From positions 62,001 through 126,000 of the forward strand of contig CAUVYA020000002.1 of NCBI GenBank assembly GCA_963556045.3: 64,000 bases of DNA. The letters are read 5' to 3'. This DNA comes from UBA4781 sp963556045 (GTDB taxonomy: Bacteria > Chloroflexota > Anaerolineae > Anaerolineales > Anaerolineaceae). Below, one piece after another: positions 58,991-64,000 of the stretch. A program made the translations under genes and the position numbers. The notes under the pieces are model-generated. The model was not told the DNA's origin. It did no database searches and saw nothing but the letters and a program-made list of their open reading frames with translations. The first letter of the stretch is position 1, and each line of letters starts with the position of its first letter.

Positions 58991-60178
58991 CTAGCCTTTG
59001 ACCGAGCCGGCAAGCAGACCCCGCACGAAATATTTTTGCAGTGCGAAGAAGATGATCATTGGCAGGATCATGGAGATGAAGGCAGCCGCGGTCAGTAAAT
59101 GCCACCCGCTTCCCAATGAAGTAACCATATTGCCGATCTGATAGGTTAGCACGGGATGTTCCCCTCCTAAGAAGACCAGAGCGACCAGCAGGTCATTCCA
59201 TACCCACAGGAACTGGAATATCGCCAGCGATGCCAGAGCAGGCACCGAAAGAGGAATGGCAAGCTTGGTGAAGGCAGTCCAGTGTGAAGCGCCGTCCAGA
59301 TAGGCGGATTCGAACAATTCACGCGGTAAGGAACCCAGGAAATTGCGCATCATGTAAATGGCGTATGGAAGTCCAAAGCCTGTGTGGAACAGCCAGATAC
59401 CCTGAAATGTTCCATTCAAGCCAAATTTGGCAAACAAACGAGAAACGGGGATGAGTGTCATTTGCAGTGGTACCACCTGCAGACCGACCAGCAGGGCAAA
59501 CAGCCATTGACGTCCTTTGAAATCCATCCATGAGAATGCATAGGCAGCAAAGGAAGAGATCAGGATGGGAAAAATTGTACACGGTATGGTGACTGCCATG
59601 CTGTTCAAGAATGCGCGCCCCATCCCGCGTGGATTTGCCAGGTCGCGGATATCGCAATACAGGTCCAGTGATTGTGTTCCACTGGCGCAATCAGCACGAT
59701 AGGTTTTATTGCCGCGATAGCCCGTTAGAGCGTCTATGTAGTTATCGAGTGTGACTTTAGTTGTGGTGTCAATACCGGATAACTTCCGCATATATGTGGC
59801 AATGGAAGCGGTTGTATCCTCATCAGGTATGGGGATATCCCCCATGTGTGGTTCGCCGTCAATCTCGCGGGTCAGGGAAGGGGTCAGAGAGATAGATCTG
59901 CGGTAATCCTGTACTACCCCTGGATCAGATAGATCTGCGGTTTTAATGAGAGAACCATCTTCACCATGACAGCTGGCACAATAGGTTTGATACTCTTCCT
60001 GCCCCTGCGGTTTAGCAAACATGGTCCACCAACCGGTTGTATTGATATCCTGCACCGGTCGGAACGATGTAACCAAAAGCCCGATGGTAGGGATCAACCA
60101 GATTGCACATAACAGTAAAAGGATGATATGAACCGGTAGATTTTTTAACCCCTTTTTCGAATCTTTATTCTTCTTCAT
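58991..60178 (-). CDS. Sugar ABC transporter permease (MalG type) with an inserted cytochrome c-like domain
   Basis: The permease shell is ordinary: TM1 (about 17-37) followed by TSFRPVQDINTTGWW, then TLDNYIDALTG, GRAFLNSMAVTIPCTIFPIL, AAYAFSWMDF, VVPLQMTLIPV, LFESAYLDGASHW (EAA loop) and the last helices to 395. Between residues about 56 and 137, in the first extracytoplasmic loop, is a domain with the haem c motif C67-A-S-C70-H71 (TYCASCHGEDG), a Met candidate for the sixth ligand (M112 in HMGDIP) and a typical class I cytochrome c ending DTTASIATYMRKLSG. Two more cysteines (C164, C175) lie nearby. Usual relatives run straight from WW to TLDNY. ATGA overlap with the first permease. Confidence 0.88.
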   Translation of the reverse strand: MKKNKDSKKGLKNLPVHIILLLLCAIWLIPTIGLLVTSFRPVQDINTTGWWTMFAKPQGQEEYQTYCASCHGEDGSLIKTADLSDPGVVQDYRRSISLTPSLTREIDGEPHMGDIPIPDEDTTASIATYMRKLSGIDTTTKVTLDNYIDALTGYRGNKTYRADCASGTQSLDLYCDIRDLANPRGMGRAFLNSMAVTIPCTIFPILISSFAAYAFSWMDFKGRQWLFALLVGLQVVPLQMTLIPVSRLFAKFGLNGTFQGIWLFHTGFGLPYAIYMMRNFLGSLPRELFESAYLDGASHWTAFTKLAIPLSVPALASLAIFQFLWVWNDLLVALVFLGGEHPVLTYQIGNMVTSLGSGWHLLTAAAFISMILPMIIFFALQKYFVRGLLAGSVKG

Positions 60179-61098
60179 CGCGTTTCCTCCTGCTTCTGGA
60201 ATCTGCGAATGTTCATGATCATGAAAGGAATGATGATGATAATAAGCAAAACGGCAATGGCTGAAGCGCGACCGGGATCGTAATTCTTGTACATTTCGAT
60301 GTACATACGATTCGCGATCACTTCCGTTCCATAATTGCCACCGGTCATTACATAAACGATGTCGAAGATCTTTAGTACATTAATGACCATGGTGGTTACT
60401 ACCACCACGATGGTAGGCATGATCTGGGGGATTGTTATCTTCCAGAAAACCTGCCATTCGTTGGCTCCATCCACTCGGGCTGCTTCCAGGATTTCATCAG
60501 AAACACCCTTCAGTGCTGCTGCCAGGTTGGTCATGCAGAATCCAGTCCACATCCAGACTCCTACAATGATCAATGCAATAGTGTTGACCTGTGGTTCAGT
60601 CAGCCAGGAGATTGGCTGACCTCCCAGACCGGTGACAATAGCATTGAGCAGACCAATTTGGACCTGACCAGAACCGTAGTTATACATAAATTTCCAGATA
60701 ACACCCGCTCCGACAAAGGAGATTGCCATGGGAAGGAAAATAATGGATTTTGCGATGGCTTCGTATTTCACTCTGTCTGCCAGTACTGCGATGAGAAGCC
60801 CCAGTGCGACCGTTCCGGATACCATAACGATGATCCATATTAAGTTGTTGAGGAAGGCTGTTTGCATCACTGTGCTGGTGATGGCGTAGCGATAATTTTC
60901 AAAAATCCCCCAGCAGGGTTGTCCTTCGATGCAGCGTACACCAGCCCAATCGGTGTTTTCGGGGTTGCGCAGACTCAAATAGAAGGTATTGATACCAGGA
61001 TACACGATGAATGTAGCCATGATGAGCAAGGCAGGAAGCAGGTACATCCATGGCGTAATTGGTTTCTGACGCATAATTCCAGGGGTGCTATTTGCCAT
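60175..61098 (-). CDS. Sugar ABC transporter permease (MalF type)
   Basis: 307 aa with six or more hydrophobic helices; the transport motif EAARVDGANEWQVFWKITIP is the EAA loop. First extracytoplasmic region contains NTDWAGVRCIEGQPCWGIFENY, with two cysteines in a CIEGQPC arrangement. ATG 61098 has GGAGG with 8-nt spacing; a longer reading would extend through the attenuator. Overlaps the cytochrome-carrying permease by 4 nt, so the two are made in equal amounts. Confidence 0.92.
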   Translation of the reverse strand: MANSTPGIMRQKPITPWMYLLPALLIMATFIVYPGINTFYLSLRNPENTDWAGVRCIEGQPCWGIFENYRYAITSTVMQTAFLNNLIWIIVMVSGTVALGLLIAVLADRVKYEAIAKSIIFLPMAISFVGAGVIWKFMYNYGSGQVQIGLLNAIVTGLGGQPISWLTEPQVNTIALIIVGVWMWTGFCMTNLAAALKGVSDEILEAARVDGANEWQVFWKITIPQIMPTIVVVVTTMVINVLKIFDIVYVMTGGNYGTEVIANRMYIEMYKNYDPGRASAIAVLLIIIIIPFMIMNIRRFQKQEETR

Positions 61099-61149
61099 TT
61101 TATTTACCTCCATTTTAAATATAGTATGAAAAGAAAAATGATTGCTTAA

Positions 61150-61184
61150 AAAAGATCGGGTGCCTGATTTCCCAGGCACCCGAG
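61150..61184 (-). terminator. Attenuating terminator between sugar-binding protein and permeases
   Basis: Perfect 10-bp stem CGGGTGCCTG/CAGGCACCCG (61157-61166 with 61173-61182) and, on the - strand, a T6 run after it. It should let the binding protein be made in excess over the permeases, mirroring the layout of the nucleoside operon. Confidence 0.85.
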
Positions 61185-61195
61185 TGGAGTTTACA

Positions 61196-62527
61196 TTATT
61201 GTAATGCTTCCAATTGAGCCTGCGCTACAGCATCCAGAGCTGCATCAAGATCGCCACCGTTGACGTAATCAACCAGTGCGGTCCATTCTGCGCTGCCGAA
61301 ACCACCGGGGATGGTATCACCAAGATCAGGAGTGAAACCAGTCGCACTTGCGAGTGCAGCACCCTTTTTGATCAAGGCTGGGTCAATGTAGTTGCCATCA
61401 GCGCCCATGTTGGGAGAAAGATCAAAGCCAGCGGCTGCCCAGTTCGCGCCACCCTCCAGAGAGGATAAGTATGAAATTAATGCGCGTACTGCCGGGGTAT
61501 CATTGAATGCCATCAGCCAGTCAGCGCCACCCTGCATACCCTGTGCTCCAGGAACTGCGAAGAAGTCATAATCAATGCCATATTCCATATCAGGATATTG
61601 TTCAGCAACCGTGCCACCGGCAAAACCGGATTGTTTTACCATCATGGCTTCTGGCGGATCGGAGTAAACCTTCAAGATAGCGTCATTGAAACCGGTTGAA
61701 AGGGTTCCTTCTGCGCCACCGACGGTATATACAGCATCCTTTGCCCACTTACCATAGGTTTCGTAAGCCTGCTTGACACCTGCATCATTGTAGGCAATCT
61801 CACCGGAGATGAGACCCATGACAAATTCGGGACCCTGCTGAACCAGCATTATGTCCTGAATGAAGTCAGAGCCGGTCCAACCGGTTGCATCACCAGATTC
61901 CATGCCCATGCTCCAGGGAACATCGCCATTCGCGACCATGGATTCGACTAATGCATCCAGGTCATCCCATGAGGTAGGTACGGTATAGCCCTTTGCTTCA
62001 AAGACTGCCGGGCTGTACCAGATGATGGTCTTGATGTCTGCTTTCACAGGAAGACCAAGCCAAACACCGTCGATTGTACCGGGATCCTTAAAGAAAGCGG
62101 CATAGTTGTCGCCGTGCGCGCCGAGGGTATCCATGGGAACAAGAACGTCTTTGTATTGTTCCAACTGTGCAACATTCCAAAAAGCCACATCTGGTGGAGT
62201 TCCGGCTTGAACTTTGGTATCCAGAAGAGCCTGATCACGTGTGGATTCAGGTTTCAAAACTACACCGCATTGTTCGACGAAAGGAGCCAGAATGGTGTTC
62301 AGTTTTTCTTCTTCGACACCAGACCACTGATAGAGCAGGGTGATCTCGTCACCGGGCTGTGCGCCCATGCATGGATCATCTTCCACCACTGCTTCTTCTG
62401 CCGGGGCTTCTTCAGGTGCAACCTCTTCAGCAACGGCAGGTTCTTCAGCGGCTGCAGGTTGGCAGGCTGTCATCACCATCGCAAAGACGGTGACAAGCGA
62501 AACAAGTAACCAAAATCGTTTTTTCAT
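61196..62527 (-). CDS. Sugar-binding lipoprotein (ABC transporter)
   Basis: 443 aa extracytoplasmic solute-binding protein of the family 1 (MalE-like) type. Signal with lipobox MTAC (C22), then an Ala/Glu/Pro-rich linker (about 24-50), then the binding domains with LLYQWSGVEEEKLNTILAPF, TPPDVAFWNVAQL, GLPVKADIKTIIWYSPAVFE and WTGSDFIQDI. Typical carbohydrate-binding pattern; the neighbouring TreS and hydrolase suggest an alpha-glucoside such as trehalose or maltose. GAGGAG precedes the ATG. Confidence 0.92.
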   Translation of the reverse strand: MKKRFWLLVSLVTVFAMVMTACQPAAAEEPAVAEEVAPEEAPAEEAVVEDDPCMGAQPGDEITLLYQWSGVEEEKLNTILAPFVEQCGVVLKPESTRDQALLDTKVQAGTPPDVAFWNVAQLEQYKDVLVPMDTLGAHGDNYAAFFKDPGTIDGVWLGLPVKADIKTIIWYSPAVFEAKGYTVPTSWDDLDALVESMVANGDVPWSMGMESGDATGWTGSDFIQDIMLVQQGPEFVMGLISGEIAYNDAGVKQAYETYGKWAKDAVYTVGGAEGTLSTGFNDAILKVYSDPPEAMMVKQSGFAGGTVAEQYPDMEYGIDYDFFAVPGAQGMQGGADWLMAFNDTPAVRALISYLSSLEGGANWAAAGFDLSPNMGADGNYIDPALIKKGAALASATGFTPDLGDTIPGGFGSAEWTALVDYVNGGDLDAALDAVAQAQLEALQ

Positions 62528-62583
62528 TATTTTTTTCTCCTCGATTTATTAAATTTCTTGCTTGACGAATACAATATCTCCAA
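62527..62583 (-). CDS. Possible 18-codon leader peptide ending at the sugar-binding protein start
   Basis: TTG 62583 follows AAGGAGGTGAT (62594-62584), an 11-base perfect complement to the usual 16S rRNA 3' end. The frame encodes LEILYSSSKKFNKSRRKK and its TAA shares a base with the next ATG (TAATG), so it could couple translation of the binding protein. It could also be chance, because the start is not ATG and the spacing is short (4 nt). Confidence 0.25.
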   Translation of the reverse strand: MEILYSSSKKFNKSRRKK

Positions 62584-62595
62584 ATCACCTCCTTA

Positions 62596-63648
62596 TTATT
62601 TGTGATTGTTTTCTTCTCTTTGTTTGCGCGAACCACAAGATTCGCGGATGATAATTTCGGTATCAAGAATGCAATCTTCTTGAGGGACTTCATCATGATC
62701 GAGCCACTTGATGAGCAGGTTGGCTGCATTCCACCCAAGCTGATATGCAGGGATGTGAATGGTGGAAAGCGGAGGTGCCAGATGCATAGACAGGGGAATG
62801 TCATCAAATCCCATAATGGCGATATCTTCAGGCACGCGAATATAATTCTGGTAAAGAGCATTCAAGCTGCCCAGCGCGACGGTATCAGAAGCGATGAACA
62901 CTGCGGTGGGTTGGGCGCCTGAGTCAAGGATCTGTTTCATGGCAAGAAAACCAGAATCAGGAGTACGATTTCCAAAAAAGACCAGTTTTTTATCATATGG
63001 CAATCCCGATCCTTCCAGCGCTCTACGATACCCATTCAAGCGATCCTTGCTGCTGGAATATTGCAGAGAGGCATTGGTAATGATGGCAATACGTTCATGC
63101 CCAAGCCCGATCAAATGATTGACTGCTTTCTCAGCCGCTTTTCGGTTATTGATATCTACCGAAGGGATGTTGGGAAAATTAATTCGCCCTTGCAGGATGA
63201 TGGGTGCGTTAGCGTTCATCAGGTCAACGATTTCCTGATCATTGGATAATGGTCCTGATACGATCAATCCATCTACCTGTCTTTCCAGAAACAATGTGGT
63301 AAGACTGTTCTTTTCATCTTCGGGTGGAACCGGTTTGAATAACAGGTGGTAGCCATGTTCTCCTGCCACTTCACTGATACCGCGCATCACTTCTGGGAGC
63401 AGCAAGTCAGCATACGCTTTGTCAGGTTCCTGTCGCACCACTAAACCGAGGATGAAAGTCTTTCCTTTCACCATACTGCGAGCGGTAGCGTCAGGGTGAT
63501 AATTCAATAATTCGGCGGCGTCCAGCACTTTTTGACGTGTCTCTTCACTGATTCGCATACCTTCTACATTGTTCAGAACGAAGGAAACCGTAGTGCGTGA
63601 TACCCCAGCTGCTTCTGCAACATCTTTGGCTGTTATTCTTTTATTCAT
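62596..63648 (-). CDS. LacI-family transcriptional regulator
   Basis: 350 aa. N-terminal helix-turn-helix TAKDVAEAAGVSRTTVSFVLN with hinge RSMVKGKTF, followed by a periplasmic-binding-protein-like sugar sensor (VDGLIVSGP, VDINNRKAAEKAVNHLIGLGHERIAIIT, PTAVFIASDTVALGSL, DIAIMGFDDIPLS). It should repress the adjacent transport and hydrolase genes until a sugar binds. A matching operator (63664-63679) lies immediately upstream of its own start, implying autoregulation. Confidence 0.93.
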   Translation of the reverse strand: MNKRITAKDVAEAAGVSRTTVSFVLNNVEGMRISEETRQKVLDAAELLNYHPDATARSMVKGKTFILGLVVRQEPDKAYADLLLPEVMRGISEVAGEHGYHLLFKPVPPEDEKNSLTTLFLERQVDGLIVSGPLSNDQEIVDLMNANAPIILQGRINFPNIPSVDINNRKAAEKAVNHLIGLGHERIAIITNASLQYSSSKDRLNGYRRALEGSGLPYDKKLVFFGNRTPDSGFLAMKQILDSGAQPTAVFIASDTVALGSLNALYQNYIRVPEDIAIMGFDDIPLSMHLAPPLSTIHIPAYQLGWNAANLLIKWLDHDEVPQEDCILDTEIIIRESCGSRKQREENNHK

Positions 63649-63663
63649 ATGCTAACACGATTT

Positions 63664-63679
63664 GCTAAAACGAGTTAGC
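63664..63679. promoter_or_regulatory. Candidate LacI-type operator upstream of the regulator gene
   Basis: GCTAAAACGAGTTAGC: 5-bp inverted arms GCTAA/TTAGC around a central CG, the symmetry used by LacI-family proteins. It is 16 bp upstream of the regulator start. A second GCTAA lies at 63651-63656 next to it but is not palindromic. No similar site was found before the binding-protein gene. Confidence 0.45.
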
Positions 63680-63726
63680 TATATTATAAGATTTTATGGA
63701 GGGGATGTCAAGATAAGAACAGGAAA

Positions 63727-64000
63727 TTAGTAGATTTCGACCTTTGCGATATCCCAGATGAATACGATCGCACCACCTACACGCGCAGAGTCATCTACTG
63801 ATGCCGCTGCATTCAGTTCATTTTCCAGTTCATCATCAACTGCAACACTCTGTGTGCAATTGGATTGGATGACCTGACAAACCTTATCAACATCTATCTC
63901 ATCAACAGCAGTAAATAGTGTGTATTGAGATTGTCGCAGCATACCGCCTTTTGTTTCAGAAAAAGTTGCTGTATGACCGGCGTTGATAAGCGCATCGAGA
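63727..64000 (-). CDS. Cyclic-di-AMP receptor-like (PII superfamily) protein, 5' truncated by window edge
   Basis: The visible part has the pattern of DUF970/PstA-type receptors: ALINAGHTATFSETKGGMLRQ and VDEIDVDKVCQVIQSNC, ending GGAIVFIWDIAKVEIY. These trimeric PII-like proteins bind c-di-AMP. The frame is open to the right edge; the ATG at 63942 is internal. The N-terminus is missing and the c-di-AMP call is by family resemblance only. Confidence 0.65.
   Translation of the reverse strand, partial: LDALINAGHTATFSETKGGMLRQSQYTLFTAVDEIDVDKVCQVIQSNCTQSVAVDDELENELNAAASVDDSARVGGAIVFIWDIAKVEIY

Noticed and set aside
1..64000. CRISPR arrays, prophage genes, transposases or integrases
   Set aside because: None was recognised anywhere in the window; the only mobile-like sequences are the DUF559 units.

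Overview
The window looks like a stretch of chromosome from an anaerobic, Chloroflexota (Anaerolineae)-like bacterium. This is an inference from gene content: an archaeal-type PurA, a T-box leucyl-tRNA synthetase leader, many sugar/nucleoside ABC systems, FemAB-like envelope genes, and no lipopolysaccharide genes. No 16S rRNA or other decisive marker is present. Most of the DNA is ordinary chromosome with short intergenic gaps and many ATGA/GTGA overlaps.

Layout: 0-5 kb holds the 3' end of purA, a hypoxanthine phosphoribosyltransferase-like gene, a serine (beta-lactamase-like) hydrolase and a cyclic-nucleotide-binding/bacterial-PH membrane protein. 5-12.4 kb holds def, recF, a large DUF4062-NTPase-TPR protein of STAND type, rsmG, two GNAT acetyltransferases and a HAD phosphatase. 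12.4-15.4 kb holds two tRNA-Ala genes and T-box-controlled leuS. 15.4-19.9 kb is a rearranged island. It has two copies of a 418-bp DUF559 nuclease unit, orphan 3' ends of leuS and tsaC, an inactivated S8 peptidase and a SWIM-domain gene, and reads as an old segmental duplication. 19.9-22.4 kb is tsaC-prmC-prfA.

22.5-32.7 kb is one long co-oriented cluster: RidA, a two-component system, then a surface-polysaccharide/envelope set (GT2, polyprenyl sugar transferase, CapD-like epimerase, FemAB, NUDIX, FemAB, a Pro/Thr-linker membrane protein). 32.7-37.7 kb has psuG, two band-7/SPFH-like membrane proteins, a UbiA-like membrane protein and a Bcp peroxiredoxin. 38-44 kb is a BMP-type nucleoside ABC operon ending in an ADP-ribosylglycohydrolase-family gene; with psuG and udk nearby it suggests nucleoside salvage. 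44-54 kb has rsfS, a frameshifted thpR, a 6S RNA, an FHA protein, an AI-2E-type exporter, a phosphoglucose/phosphomannose isomerase, dinB, a GT4 glycosyltransferase, tRNA-Thr, a nuclease lipoprotein, MoaD, udk, a VTT protein and a frameshifted M20 peptidase. 54.6-63.7 kb is a minus-strand carbohydrate locus: LacI regulator, sugar-binding lipoprotein, two permeases, a glycoside hydrolase, trehalose synthase (frameshifted) and an orphan ATP-synthase-gamma-like gene. A c-di-AMP-receptor-like gene runs off the right end.

The most unusual item is the second sugar permease (58991-60178). Its first extracytoplasmic loop carries what looks like a complete cytochrome c domain with a CASCH haem motif. 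A cluster of single-base insertions breaking otherwise well-conserved genes between 44 and 57 kb may be assembly error and should be resolved before these genes are called dead.
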